From Actibacterium sp. 188UL27-1 (GTDB lineage Bacteria > Pseudomonadota > Alphaproteobacteria > Rhodobacterales > Rhodobacteraceae): a DNA stretch of 64,000 nucleotides. Below the pieces are notes generated by a model. It did not search any database. It was not told the DNA's origin and saw nothing but the letters and a program-made list of their open reading frames with translations. The translations under genes were made by a program, and so were the position numbers. Numbering within the stretch: position 1 is the first letter of the stretch; the number at the start of each line of letters is the position of its first letter. This document shows, one piece after another, positions 26,558 to 35,401 of this stretch. The DNA is taken from the NCBI RefSeq assembly GCF_016901225.1, contig NZ_JAFEUL010000003.1, positions 248,001-312,000 of the forward strand. The letters run 5' to 3'.

Positions 26558-28415
26558 CCAAGATTTTGATGTAGTAGTCATAGGTGGTGGTCATGCGGGC
26601 TGCGATGCGGCCCATGCTGCGGCACGGTTGGGTGCTCGTACGGCATTGGTGACTTTACGCCGCTCTGATTTGGGTGTGATGTCGTGTAACCCGGCAATTG
26701 GAGGCCTGGGCAAAGGTCATCTGGTGCGGGAAATAGATGCTCTGGATGGTTTGATGGGCCGCGCTGCTGATATGGCTGGTATCCAGTTTCGGTTGTTGAA
26801 CCGCAAGAAAGGGCCAGCTGTTCAGGGTCCGCGTACTCAAGCGGACCGTAAGCTTTATCGATGCGCTATGACATCCCTCATCGTAGATACGCCAAATTTG
26901 ACGGTGATTGAAGGCGAAGTCAGTGATCTGGACATTGAAGGAGCGTCAATATCAGGAGTTTACCTTTCGGATGGATCACACATATCCGCATCTTCCATCA
27001 TTTTGACCACTGGCACGTTTTTGCGCGGTGTGGTCCATATCGGTGATGTATCCTATTCCGCTGGCCGTATGGGAGATAACCCATCGATTGCCCTGGCTGA
27101 TCGGATCCGGGAGTTGGGTTTACCGATGGGCCGTCTTAAGACAGGAACACCACCGCGTCTTGATGGTCGTACCATTAAATGGGATCAGCTCGGGCGGCAA
27201 CCTGCTGACGCGGAACCGGTGATGTTCTCGTTCTTGTCCAAGGCGCCGATAGCGCAACAAATTTCGTGCGGTATTACATATACTAACGAAGCAACCCACG
27301 AAATTATCCGCGCAAATTTAGACCGATCTTCGATGTATGGTGGATATATAGAGGGGGTAGGCCCTCGGTATTGTCCATCTATAGAAGATAAGATTGTCCG
27401 GTTTGCCGATAAGGAAGCTCATCAGATTTTCTTGGAACCAGAGGGTTTAGACGACCATACCGTATATCCCAACGGCATTTCGACATCTCTTCCTGAGGAT
27501 GTTCAATGGGATTACGTTCGCTCGATTATTGGCCTGGATCAGGTCGAAATTTTGCAACCGGGTTATGCTATTGAATATGATTACATCGATCCCCGGGTTT
27601 TGGGTACAGACTTGCAATTGCGGGGTGTAAAGGGCTTTTTCTTGGCTGGCCAGATCAATGGTACGACTGGATATGAGGAAGCCGCGGCACAGGGTTTGGT
27701 GGCGGGTCTAAATGCTGCCCTTTATGCTCGGTCAGAACCTGCTGCAGTGTTTTCCCGTCGGGATAGTTATATCGGCGTCATGATCGATGATTTAGTCACA
27801 CAAGGCGTGACTGAACCATACCGAATGTTCACATCTCGTGCCGAATATAGGCTGTCTTTGCGGGCTGATAATGCTGATCAGCGACTAACGCCTATTGGAC
27901 GGGATATAGGATGTGTAGGGGAAAGTCGCTGGCGGCAGTTTGAGAGTAAGTTGAATGAGTTGAACCGTACAACTGGAAGGCTGTCACGCTTTTCCGTCAC
28001 ATCTCGACAGCTTCAGGCTGAAGGTGTTCGAGTAAATGTAGATGGGCCGCGGAGAACCGGTTTGGAAGCACTGTCGTTGCCTCACTGTAGTTTTGAAACG
28101 CTTGTTGATATCGGCTTTGATAATACGGATGTTTCACGTGAAACATCTGATCAGGTGGAGCGAGATGCGCTATATGCCCAGTATCTTGACCGGCAGGAAA
28201 GCGATGCACAGAACCTACAGAAAGACGAAGATGTCAGTATTCCTGCAAGCTTTGATTTTTCGGCACTTTCGGGATTGTCAAATGAGCTGAAATCGAAGCT
28301 CAGGATCGCTCACCCGACGTCGCTTGGTCAGGCGGGACGCATCCAGGGTATGACGCCTGCGGCACTTACTTTGATATTGTCTCATTTGAAGAGGGTTGAG
28401 CGTCGATCAGCATGA
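26550..28415 (+). CDS. mnmG: tRNA uridine-5-carboxymethylaminomethyl modification enzyme MnmG
   Basis: 621 aa. The FAD-binding [17 protein letters not shown] is at the N-terminus, followed by [28 protein letters not shown] and [14 protein letters not shown]-type segments. The GTG start lies inside a parS palindrome, and a second parS sits near the 3' end of the gene. It works with MnmE on tRNA wobble uridines. The gene is visibly less GC-rich than the flanking operons, a trait shared with rsmG and parA. Confidence 0.94.
   Translation: MKHQDFDVVVIGGGHAGCDAAHAAARLGARTALVTLRRSDLGVMSCNPAIGGLGKGHLVREIDALDGLMGRAADMAGIQFRLLNRKKGPAVQGPRTQADRKLYRCAMTSLIVDTPNLTVIEGEVSDLDIEGASISGVYLSDGSHISASSIILTTGTFLRGVVHIGDVSYSAGRMGDNPSIALADRIRELGLPMGRLKTGTPPRLDGRTIKWDQLGRQPADAEPVMFSFLSKAPIAQQISCGITYTNEATHEIIRANLDRSSMYGGYIEGVGPRYCPSIEDKIVRFADKEAHQIFLEPEGLDDHTVYPNGISTSLPEDVQWDYVRSIIGLDQVEILQPGYAIEYDYIDPRVLGTDLQLRGVKGFFLAGQINGTTGYEEAAAQGLVAGLNAALYARSEPAAVFSRRDSYIGVMIDDLVTQGVTEPYRMFTSRAEYRLSLRADNADQRLTPIGRDIGCVGESRWRQFESKLNELNRTTGRLSRFSVTSRQLQAEGVRVNVDGPRRTGLEALSLPHCSFETLVDIGFDNTDVSRETSDQVERDALYAQYLDRQESDAQNLQKDEDVSIPASFDFSALSGLSNELKSKLRIAHPTSLGQAGRIQGMTPAALTLILSHLKRVERRSA
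28130..28145. promoter_or_regulatory. parS site 2, within mnmG
   Basis: A perfect TGTTTCACGTGAAACA lies in the 3' part of the mnmG coding sequence, read as DVSRETSD. It is identical to the other two copies. Confidence 0.95.
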
Positions 28416-29044
28416 CTTCGCTAGATGCCAGTCTTTCGATACTACCATTCGATGTTTCACGTGAAACATTGGATAAGTTAAATTTATATGAGCGCCTGCT
28501 TTATCAATGGAATGCTAAAATTAACTTAGTGGCGAGATCGACGCTACCCGATAGATTTCACAGGCATTTTGTAGATTCCGCTCAATTGCTGTCTTTTGTT
28601 TCTGACGATTGGGGAGATTGGTTGGATCTTGGATCGGGAGGCGGATTTCCAGGACTGGTCTGCGCTATATTGGCTGCTGACCAGTATCCGCGCTTGAGTT
28701 TTCATCTTGTTGAAAGCGATCAACGTAAATCCGTCTTTTTGAGAACAGTAGCGAGAGAAACTGAAACGAACGTTAAGATATTAGCACATCGCGTAGAGGA
28801 CCTATCGCCTCGTCAAGCCAGCTATCTTTCAGCACGCGCATTATCTGCTTTGCCGGATCTTCTGCACATGGCCCACGCCCATCTGGCATCTTCAGGCGTC
28901 TGCCTTTTTATGAAAGGTGCAAATTACCAAGAAGAAGTCATCTTAGCGCGCAAAACATGGAACTTTGATCTTCAGACTCATCCGAGTATTACGCATAGTA
29001 GGTCAGCGATTCTTGAGCTGAAAGGCCTGCACCGTGTCAAATAG
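28412..29044 (+). CDS. rsmG: 16S rRNA (guanine-527-N7)-methyltransferase RsmG
   Basis: 210 aa. The SAM site [17 protein letters not shown] is preceded by [23 protein letters not shown], the RsmG substrate segment. The enzyme methylates G527 of 16S rRNA. Its start overlaps the mnmG stop by 4 nt and its end overlaps parA by 11 nt. A third parS palindrome lies within codons 14-19 (DVSRET). Confidence 0.93.
   Translation: MTSLDASLSILPFDVSRETLDKLNLYERLLYQWNAKINLVARSTLPDRFHRHFVDSAQLLSFVSDDWGDWLDLGSGGGFPGLVCAILAADQYPRLSFHLVESDQRKSVFLRTVARETETNVKILAHRVEDLSPRQASYLSARALSALPDLLHMAHAHLASSGVCLFMKGANYQEEVILARKTWNFDLQTHPSITHSRSAILELKGLHRVK
28453..28468. promoter_or_regulatory. parS site 3, within the 5' end of rsmG
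   Basis: A third perfect TGTTTCACGTGAAACA lies 323 bp from site 2. The three sites span 1.9 kb and lie 0.6-2.5 kb before parA. Confidence 0.95.
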
Positions 29045-29837
29045 AACAACACAGCCAAAGATAATCGCAGTCGTTAATCAAAAGGGTGGTGTGGGAAAGA
29101 CAACCACTGCCATAAATCTTGCCGCAGCTCTCGTAGAGCAAGGAGAGCGCGTCCTGATAATTGATTTAGATCCGCAGGGAAACGCATCGACAGGTTTGGG
29201 TATAATGCCCGATCAGCGAGAATTAACGACCTATGAATTGCTCCTCGAGGGTGCACTAATCAAGGATATCGTTGTAAAGACTAATAATCCAAATCTTGAT
29301 ATAGCTCCGAGTACAACTGATTTAAGCTCGGCCGATATTCAACTTGCGTCACGAGAACGTCGTAGCTTTATCTTAAAGAACGCGTTGTCACAGCAGACTG
29401 TGAGAGATCTCGGCTACCAACATGTTTTTATAGATTGTCCGCCATCGCTAAATCTGCTGACCGTCAATGCGATGGTTGCGTCGGACTCCATACTGGTGCC
29501 ACTTCAGAGCGAGTACTTCGCTCTTGAGGGTTTATCCCAACTTATGCTGACTTACCGCGACGTTCGCCAAACGGCCAATCCAAAGCTTCGGATCGAAGGA
29601 ATTGTGCTGACAATGTTTGACCGGCGCAATAACTTGTCTCTCCAGGTCGAGGCAGATGCCCGTAGTGCAATGGGCGAATTGGTTTTCGAAACACGGGTTC
29701 CCCGCAATGTGCGGGTCAGTGAAGCACCGAGTTTTGCAAAACCGGTACTGTCATTTGATCCAACATCGAAAGGCAGCATTGCTTACCGAGCCCTAGCCCA
29801 AGAACTGTTGAGCCGCAAAGTTGGCCAAGCGGCATAA
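29034..29837 (+). CDS. parA: Chromosome partitioning ATPase ParA
   Basis: 267 aa from a GTG. It has the deviant Walker A KGGVGKTTT near residue 18, then IDLDPQGNASTGLG, IDCPPSLNLLTVNAM and FDRRNNLSLQV. ParA ATPase gradients move ParB-parS complexes and so segregate the origin. The lack of an N-terminal HTH marks it as a chromosomal (small) ParA. It is followed 10 nt later by parB. Confidence 0.94.
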   Translation: MSNRTTQPKIIAVVNQKGGVGKTTTAINLAAALVEQGERVLIIDLDPQGNASTGLGIMPDQRELTTYELLLEGALIKDIVVKTNNPNLDIAPSTTDLSSADIQLASRERRSFILKNALSQQTVRDLGYQHVFIDCPPSLNLLTVNAMVASDSILVPLQSEYFALEGLSQLMLTYRDVRQTANPKLRIEGIVLTMFDRRNNLSLQVEADARSAMGELVFETRVPRNVRVSEAPSFAKPVLSFDPTSKGSIAYRALAQELLSRKVGQAA

Positions 29838-29847
29838 GGAATCTGAG

Positions 29848-30741
29848 ATGTCAGAGAAAAAGAAAACTCGGGGTCTGGGTAGGGGTTTGTCGGCGCTAAT
29901 GTCGGACGTTGCCTTGGATCAGGTTGAACAGCAGAACGTACCGCGCAGCAGTGATCAAAACCTACCAATTGAACTGATCAAGCCGAACCCAGATCAGCCG
30001 CGCCGTGTATTTCTAGAGGATGATCTTACTCAACTTACTGATTCTATTAAAGAAAAAGGGGTCATTCAACCGCTGATCGTCCGACCTCAGCCGAATGGAA
30101 CGTACCAGATCGTTGCTGGAGAGCGGCGCTGGCGTGCAGCCCAAATGGCGCAGCTTCATGAAGTGCCGGTTGTTGTCCGAGAATTCAGTGATATCGAGAC
30201 GCTTGAAATCGCGATCATTGAAAACATTCAACGTGCAGACCTCAATCCCTTGGAGGAAGCGCAGGGATATGCACAGTTGATCGAGAAATTCGGCCATACT
30301 CAGGATCAAATGGCTCAGGCCCTTGGTAAGAGCCGCAGCCACATCGCCAATTTTCTGCGGTTGCTGAAATTACCTGAACCGATCCGCGATATGTTGATGG
30401 TAGGTGACCTGACGCAGGGCCATGCCCGCGCGCTGATCACGTTGGATGACCCTTTACCCTTGGCCAAACGCATCGTGGCCCAGGGGTTGTCAGTGCGGGA
30501 GGCGGAGCGTCTTGCAAAAAGTCTCACAAATCCGCGCCCCGATCCGGTGAAACGCTCAGTCCCAGTCAGGGACGCAGATACGGTTGCTTTGGAGAATGAT
30601 CTATCTGCGAACCTGAATATGAAAGTGTCGATCAACCACGTCGACGGGGCGGGTAAGTTAACGATCAACTACGGCGATTTGGACGAATTGGATACAATTT
30701 GCCAGCTACTATCCGTCAGCCAACGGGGCGCGTCCATATAA
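29848..30741 (+). CDS. parB: Chromosome partitioning protein ParB
   Basis: 297 aa. It begins SEKKKTRGLGRGLSALM, the ParA-stimulating N-terminus. The CTPase/box regions follow (QPLIVRPQPNGTYQIVAGERRWRAAQM, IENIQRADLNPLEEAQGY) and then the HTH DQMAQALGKSRSHIANFLRLL that reads parS. The ATG at 29848 is chosen for the AAGGA 8 nt upstream. The last 26 nt overlap the convergent DUF454 gene. Confidence 0.94.
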   Translation: MSEKKKTRGLGRGLSALMSDVALDQVEQQNVPRSSDQNLPIELIKPNPDQPRRVFLEDDLTQLTDSIKEKGVIQPLIVRPQPNGTYQIVAGERRWRAAQMAQLHEVPVVVREFSDIETLEIAIIENIQRADLNPLEEAQGYAQLIEKFGHTQDQMAQALGKSRSHIANFLRLLKLPEPIRDMLMVGDLTQGHARALITLDDPLPLAKRIVAQGLSVREAERLAKSLTNPRPDPVKRSVPVRDADTVALENDLSANLNMKVSINHVDGAGKLTINYGDLDELDTICQLLSVSQRGASI

Positions 30742-31069
30742 ACACCAGAACTGCGCTCAAGATGACAGCCTGGATCAGCAAGATCGTTAGCCTGATGTTC
30801 AGCAGGACGGATATCCCAAAGACAACCCCGATAGATACAGTCGCAGCAATCTTGGCCGACTTTCTGATCGCCCCGTTCGCTTGCCAGTCTCGAATGGGCG
30901 GACCAAATAAGGGATGCGAGACCAACCAATGATGGAGTTGCGGAGAACTTTGCGCGAAGCAAAACGCCGCCAGCAGCAAAAATGGCACCGTCGGAAGTAG
31001 AGGCAAAGCAATGCCCACAGTGCCAAGGCACAACGCGATAATCCCACACGTGGCCCATATGATGCGCAT
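30716..31069 (-). CDS. DUF454 (YbaN-like) inner-membrane protein
   Basis: 117 aa with two to three membrane segments. The family pattern is clear: GIALPLLPTVPFLLLAAFCFAQSSP and HPLFGPPIRDWQANGAI. The function of the family is not established. Its start is directly after the hemW stop (2 nt), so it is read from the hemW operon. The 3' end overlaps parB antisense. Confidence 0.85.
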   Translation of the reverse strand: MRIIWATCGIIALCLGTVGIALPLLPTVPFLLLAAFCFAQSSPQLHHWLVSHPLFGPPIRDWQANGAIRKSAKIAATVSIGVVFGISVLLNIRLTILLIQAVILSAVLVFIWTRPVG

Positions 31070-31070
31070 G

Positions 31071-32210
31071 CTAGTCCGCCAGTAGTTCGCTCAACACAGA
31101 ATTTAGGACCAATCGACCCTTTCGCGTAGTAATCAATCGATCATTCTTTTCGCAAAGCAAACCCAACTCAAGCAAGTATTTGACTTTACAAGAATTAATC
31201 TGCCTACGAAAATTATTGTCCAACACTACTCCTTCGTTCAGACGGAGCCCCATCATCAAACGCTCGGTTAGATGCCCAGCAGGTAGAATTGGTTCCCAAT
31301 AGGTTGGACGTGCCGGATCTTGGCGACAGTGTTCCAACCAAATTTGTGGCGACAGGTCTGTCTGCGTTCCATGGCGCCCATCTGCCATTGTCAGACGCCC
31401 ATGGGCACCGGGACCGATACCCACCCAATCGCCCCCACGCCAATAAATGAGGTTGTGTTGGGACTGTGCACCATGAGCCGCGTGGTTTGACACTTCATAG
31501 GATGGTAACCCACTGGCTTCACACAGGTTTTGCGTCAGTTCGTACATGTCGGCTGACAGATCTTCGGCGGGCAATCCGCGCAATTTGCCAGCATTAAACC
31601 GATCAGCAAACGCTGTGCCGTCTTCGATCGTCAGTTGGTACAGGGACAGATGATCGGCAGACAGCGCCAATGCCTCGGTCAATTCGGCTTCCCAAGCGGC
31701 CAAGGATTGATCTTGCCGTGCATAGATCAAATCGAACGACACCCGATCAAAGATCCTCCGGGCGATATCAAAGGCGGCCAGGGCTTCTGATACGCTGTGC
31801 AAACGTCCCAAGGCGCGGAGATCCGCATCCCGCAGCGCCTGGATCCCCATCGAGACACGGTTCACACCGGCCATGCGGTAATCGCGGAACCGGTCTGCTT
31901 CGACAGAGGTCGGATTAGCTTCCAGCGTGACCTCGATATCATTCGCGAGAGACCAGGTGGCGCGGATCTTGTCCAGGACCGCATCCACCACGGCGACATC
32001 CATCAGACTTGGCGTTCCGCCGCCGAAGTAGACACTGTTGAGGATGCGGCCCTTGGTCAGCTCGCCGAAATATTCAATCTGCTGACCATAGGCCTCCGCC
32101 CAGGCCGTCTGATCGATCTGTGCCACGACATGGGAGTTGAAGTCGCAATAGGGGCATTTGGCCTGACAAAACGGCCAATGCAGGTAGAGGCCAAACCCTT
32201 GATCAGCCAA
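31071..32210 (-). CDS. hemW: Radical SAM haem chaperone HemW (formerly called HemN-like)
   Basis: 379 aa. The 4Fe-4S motif CxxxCxxC is in HWPFCQAKCPYCDFNSHV, followed by YFGGGTPSLMDVAVVDAVL, typical of HemW rather than true HemN. Length and the C-terminal RLMMGLRLNEGV helix segment fit. HemW passes haem to respiratory proteins. It overlaps rdgB by 8 nt. Confidence 0.9.
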   Translation of the reverse strand: MADQGFGLYLHWPFCQAKCPYCDFNSHVVAQIDQTAWAEAYGQQIEYFGELTKGRILNSVYFGGGTPSLMDVAVVDAVLDKIRATWSLANDIEVTLEANPTSVEADRFRDYRMAGVNRVSMGIQALRDADLRALGRLHSVSEALAAFDIARRIFDRVSFDLIYARQDQSLAAWEAELTEALALSADHLSLYQLTIEDGTAFADRFNAGKLRGLPAEDLSADMYELTQNLCEASGLPSYEVSNHAAHGAQSQHNLIYWRGGDWVGIGPGAHGRLTMADGRHGTQTDLSPQIWLEHCRQDPARPTYWEPILPAGHLTERLMMGLRLNEGVVLDNNFRRQINSCKVKYLLELGLLCEKNDRLITTRKGRLVLNSVLSELLAD

Positions 32211-32811
32211 AGCAACCCTTGCTCAGTTTTTCAAAAGCGACAGATCGGTGAGACATGGCATGTTTGCGGGCCGGATCCATCTCTCCAAATGTTTCGGTTT
32301 CTCCATCGGGCAGGAACATTGGGTCAAATCCAAACCCGTTCTCGCCGCGCATGGGCCAGGTCAGTTGACCTTCAACGGCACCTTCGAACACTTCGTCATG
32401 GCCGTCGGGCCAAGCCAAACAAAGCGTACATACGAACCGAGCCGACCGTGGGGCAGGGGCCGCCTTTTCCTCGCACATGTCCCAAACCCTGGTCATCGCC
32501 ATCTTAAAATCGCGCCCCTGGGGTGTCTCGGCCCAGTCCGCAGTATAAACGCCAGGTTGTCCGTCCAACGCATCCACGATGATCCCGCTATCATCGGACA
32601 AAGCGGGCAAGCTGCTATTCTGCGCCGCAAAATGTGCCTTGATACGCGCGTTACCGGCAAAGCTGTCCTCGGTCTCTTCGGGTTCTTCCAATCCCAACTC
32701 ACCGGCAGAGGTGACTGAAACCCCAAACGGCTCAACCAAAGCTGCAATCTCCCGCAATTTGCCCGCATTGTGGGAGGCAAGGATCAACTGATCTCCGTCA
32801 AACTGCCGCAT
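32203..32811 (-). CDS. rdgB: XTP/dITP pyrophosphatase (non-canonical purine NTP hydrolase)
   Basis: 202 aa. It starts [22 protein letters not shown], the family nucleotide-binding motif, and has [22 protein letters not shown] and a C-terminal [13 protein letters not shown]. It removes XTP, dITP and ITP from the nucleotide pool. The ATG at 32811 gives the normal length and overlaps rph by 14 nt; eight upstream in-frame codons are open but unneeded. Confidence 0.92.
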   Translation of the reverse strand: MRQFDGDQLILASHNAGKLREIAALVEPFGVSVTSAGELGLEEPEETEDSFAGNARIKAHFAAQNSSLPALSDDSGIIVDALDGQPGVYTADWAETPQGRDFKMAMTRVWDMCEEKAAPAPRSARFVCTLCLAWPDGHDEVFEGAVEGQLTWPMRGENGFGFDPMFLPDGETETFGEMDPARKHAMSHRSVAFEKLSKGCFG

Positions 32812-33520
32812 CAACCGCCGCTTTCTGGGCTGCAACCAGTTCGGCTACGCCACTTTCGGCCAGATCCAGCAAGGTGTTCATCTGATCGCGGCTGAATGTG
32901 GCACCTTCGGCGCTCGCTTGCACCTCGATCAGTTTGCCCGCGCCGGTCATCACGAAATTCCCGTCCGTCCCGGCCTCTGAATCCTCAGCGTAATCCAGAT
33001 CCACAACCGGTTGCCCGGCATAGATCCCGCAACTCACAGCGGCCACATGATCCATCAGCGGGTCCGAGATGATGTCGCCTGCCTTCATCAACTTGCCGAC
33101 GGCCAGACGCAGCGCCACCCAAGCGCCTGTGATCGAGGCACACCGCGTCCCGCCATCAGCCTGCAACACATCGCAGTCGATTGTGATCTGCCGCTCACCC
33201 ATGGCGACACGGTCAACACCAGCACGCAAGGACCGCCCGATCAGACGTTGGATTTCCTGCGTCCGGCCTGATTGCTTGCCAGCCTGCGCCTCGCGCCGCA
33301 TCCGCGTGTTGGTGGCCCGCGGCAGCATACCATACTCGGCGGTGACCCAACCCAATCCGCTGCCTTTCAGGAATGGTGGAACTCGCTCTTCCAGGCTGGC
33401 GGTGCACAGAACATGCGTATCACCGCATTTGATCAGGCACGACCCTTCCGCGTGGCGCGTAAACCCGGTCTCAATTGAAATCGGACGCATCGCATTTACG
33501 TCTCTGCCAGATGGTCGCAT
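32798..33520 (-). CDS. rph: Ribonuclease PH
   Basis: 240 aa from the ATG at 33520, which follows GGGAGG. It begins [20 protein letters not shown] and contains [29 protein letters not shown]-type and [17 protein letters not shown] segments, all RNase PH hallmarks. It trims tRNA 3' ends using phosphate. It is divergent from hrcA. Confidence 0.93.
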   Translation of the reverse strand: MRPSGRDVNAMRPISIETGFTRHAEGSCLIKCGDTHVLCTASLEERVPPFLKGSGLGWVTAEYGMLPRATNTRMRREAQAGKQSGRTQEIQRLIGRSLRAGVDRVAMGERQITIDCDVLQADGGTRCASITGAWVALRLAVGKLMKAGDIISDPLMDHVAAVSCGIYAGQPVVDLDYAEDSEAGTDGNFVMTGAGKLIEVQASAEGATFSRDQMNTLLDLAESGVAELVAAQKAAVDAAV

Positions 33521-33633
33521 GGTGGCCTCCCGTTGGATCTCCACACTCTTCGCGCGCAGGTCAAGGTGATGCAACCCCGCATTGACCCCGCCCGATCCCT
33601 GAATTTAGGTGGAGGGGCAGACAGGACAAACCC

Positions 33634-34704
33634 GTGAACGATGCCTCGAAGATCATCGATGAACTCAACAGCCGCTCGCGCGAGGTGTTCCGCCGGGTGG
33701 TCGAAAGCTACCTCGATACGGGGGACCCGGTTGGTTCGCGCACGCTCACCCGGGATTTTTCCGAAAGTGTCTCCGCGGCGACGATCCGCAACGTCATGCA
33801 GGATCTCGAATATCTGGGTCTCCTCGATAGTCCCCATGTCTCGGCTGGGCGCATCCCGACTCAGCTTGGCCTGCGGCTCTTTGTAGATGGCCTGCTTGAA
33901 ATGCGCGACCTTCAGGCCGACGATCAGGCCATGATTGACGCTACACTGGGGGAGAATGAGCCCGACGTTGGCCATCTGATGGGCCGCATCGGTGCCGCCC
34001 TGTCGGGTGCTACACAAGTCGCGAGCCTAGTTCTTGCGCCCAAACATGAAGCACCAATCAAACATATCGAATTCGTCCAACTGGGCCATGACCGCGCCCT
34101 TGTCGTGCTGGTCTTTGCCGATGGCCATGTCGAAAACCGCGTTTTCATGCCGCCACCCGGGCAAACCGCCAGCTCCATGCGAGAAGCTTCCAATTTTCTC
34201 AACGCCTTGGCAGAAGGCCGCACATTGTCGGAACTCTCTACGGCAATCGCCGATCAGATCTCGATGCGGCGCCAGGAAATCGACGCCTTGGCCAAGGAAC
34301 TGGTCGAAAGTGGGCTCGCCATATGGTCTGACGAGGAAGAAGCCGAACCGCGCCTCATCGTTCGTGGCCGCGCTAACCTGCTGGATGACAGTACCGACGC
34401 CGAACACCTGGACCGCATCAAAACCCTGTTCGATGATCTGGAGCGTAAGCGCGACATTGCCGAGTTCCTGGACCTTGCCGATCAAGGCGACGGCGTGCGC
34501 ATTTTTATCGGTTCTGAAAACAAGCTTTTCTCACTTTCGGGTTCCTCTTTGGTGGTCTCTCCCTATATGAACGCAGACCGAAAGGTGATTGGCGCGGTGG
34601 GCGTGATTGGTCCCACGCGTCTGAACTATGGAAGAATCGTTCCCATTGTGGACTACACCGCCCAGATGGTGGGGCGCATTCTGACGGACCGAGGCAAAGG
34701 GTAA
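33634..34704 (+). CDS. hrcA: Heat-inducible transcription repressor HrcA
   Basis: 356 aa from GTG. An N-terminal winged helix (LNSRSREVFRRVVESYLDTGDPVGSRTL, ATIRNVMQDLEYLGLLDSPHVSAGR) is followed by the dimer and regulatory domain, ending in GPTRLNYGRIVPIVDYTA. HrcA binds CIRCE elements before chaperone genes; no CIRCE palindrome is visible in this window. grpE starts 3 nt later, the common hrcA-grpE pair. Confidence 0.93.
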   Translation: MNDASKIIDELNSRSREVFRRVVESYLDTGDPVGSRTLTRDFSESVSAATIRNVMQDLEYLGLLDSPHVSAGRIPTQLGLRLFVDGLLEMRDLQADDQAMIDATLGENEPDVGHLMGRIGAALSGATQVASLVLAPKHEAPIKHIEFVQLGHDRALVVLVFADGHVENRVFMPPPGQTASSMREASNFLNALAEGRTLSELSTAIADQISMRRQEIDALAKELVESGLAIWSDEEEAEPRLIVRGRANLLDDSTDAEHLDRIKTLFDDLERKRDIAEFLDLADQGDGVRIFIGSENKLFSLSGSSLVVSPYMNADRKVIGAVGVIGPTRLNYGRIVPIVDYTAQMVGRILTDRGKG

Positions 34705-34707
34705 TAC

Positions 34708-35286
34708 ATGGCCGACGCAAAGAAATCGCATGATCCGGATGAGCAATTGGATATCACGGCTCTGGCCGAGGACGGTGCAGATATCGATTTGACGGAGATC
34801 TCGTTCGACGGTGGTTCGGATGAGGTTGAGACCTTGCGGGCTGAACGGGATGACATGCGCGACCGGTTCATGCGCGCTCTAGCTGACGCAGAGAATGCTC
34901 GCAAACGGGGCGACCGTGATCGGCGCGAGGCTGAGCAATATGGCGGCTCCAAACTGTCGCGAGACATGCTACCGGTCTATGACAACCTGCGCCGGGCGCT
35001 CGATGCTGTTACGGATGAACAAAAAGCGACCGCTGGACCGGTTATCGAAGGGGTTGAACTGACCCTGCGTGAACTGGTCAATGTCTTCTCAAAACACGGC
35101 ATAACCGCTATTGCACCCCAGGTTGGCGATACGTTCGACCCCCAACTTCACCAAGCCATGTTTGAAGCTCCCTTGCCCGGCACCAAAGCTGGCGAGATCA
35201 TCCAGGTGATGACCGAAGGTTTCATGCTGCATGACAGGCTCCTCCGTCCCGCACAGGTTGGCGTCTCCTCGACCCCGGCATCATGA
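34708..35286 (+). CDS. grpE: GrpE nucleotide exchange factor
   Basis: 192 aa. It has a long N-terminal coiled-coil (LRAERDDMRDRFMRALADAENARKRGDRDR) and the C-terminal beta domain with GVELTLRELVNVFSKHGI and IIQVMTEGFMLHDRLLRPAQV. It releases ADP from DnaK. It is co-transcribed with hrcA and followed by a hairpin before convergent mutS. Confidence 0.93.
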   Translation: MADAKKSHDPDEQLDITALAEDGADIDLTEISFDGGSDEVETLRAERDDMRDRFMRALADAENARKRGDRDRREAEQYGGSKLSRDMLPVYDNLRRALDAVTDEQKATAGPVIEGVELTLRELVNVFSKHGITAIAPQVGDTFDPQLHQAMFEAPLPGTKAGEIIQVMTEGFMLHDRLLRPAQVGVSSTPAS

Positions 35287-35371
35287 TAAAACAGCAGCGC
35301 TGGTTATTCCAATTACGTGTTTCACAAACACCCCAACCCTACTTTCTTATTGGTGAAAATACTCCGGGGGT

Positions 35372-35389
35372 TTGGGGGCTGGTCCCCAA
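35372..35389. terminator. Hairpin between convergent grpE and mutS
   Basis: TTGGGG-GCTGGT-CCCCAA in the 115-nt gap can form a 6-bp stem. No uninterrupted T-run follows, so efficiency is uncertain. Confidence 0.4.
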
Positions 35390-35401
35390 TCCTAACACCC
35401 G

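Noticed and set aside
35310-35335. Possible fourth parS near GTGTTTCACAAACAC
   Set aside because: It lacks the central CACGTG and the right arm does not match, so ParB binding is not expected.
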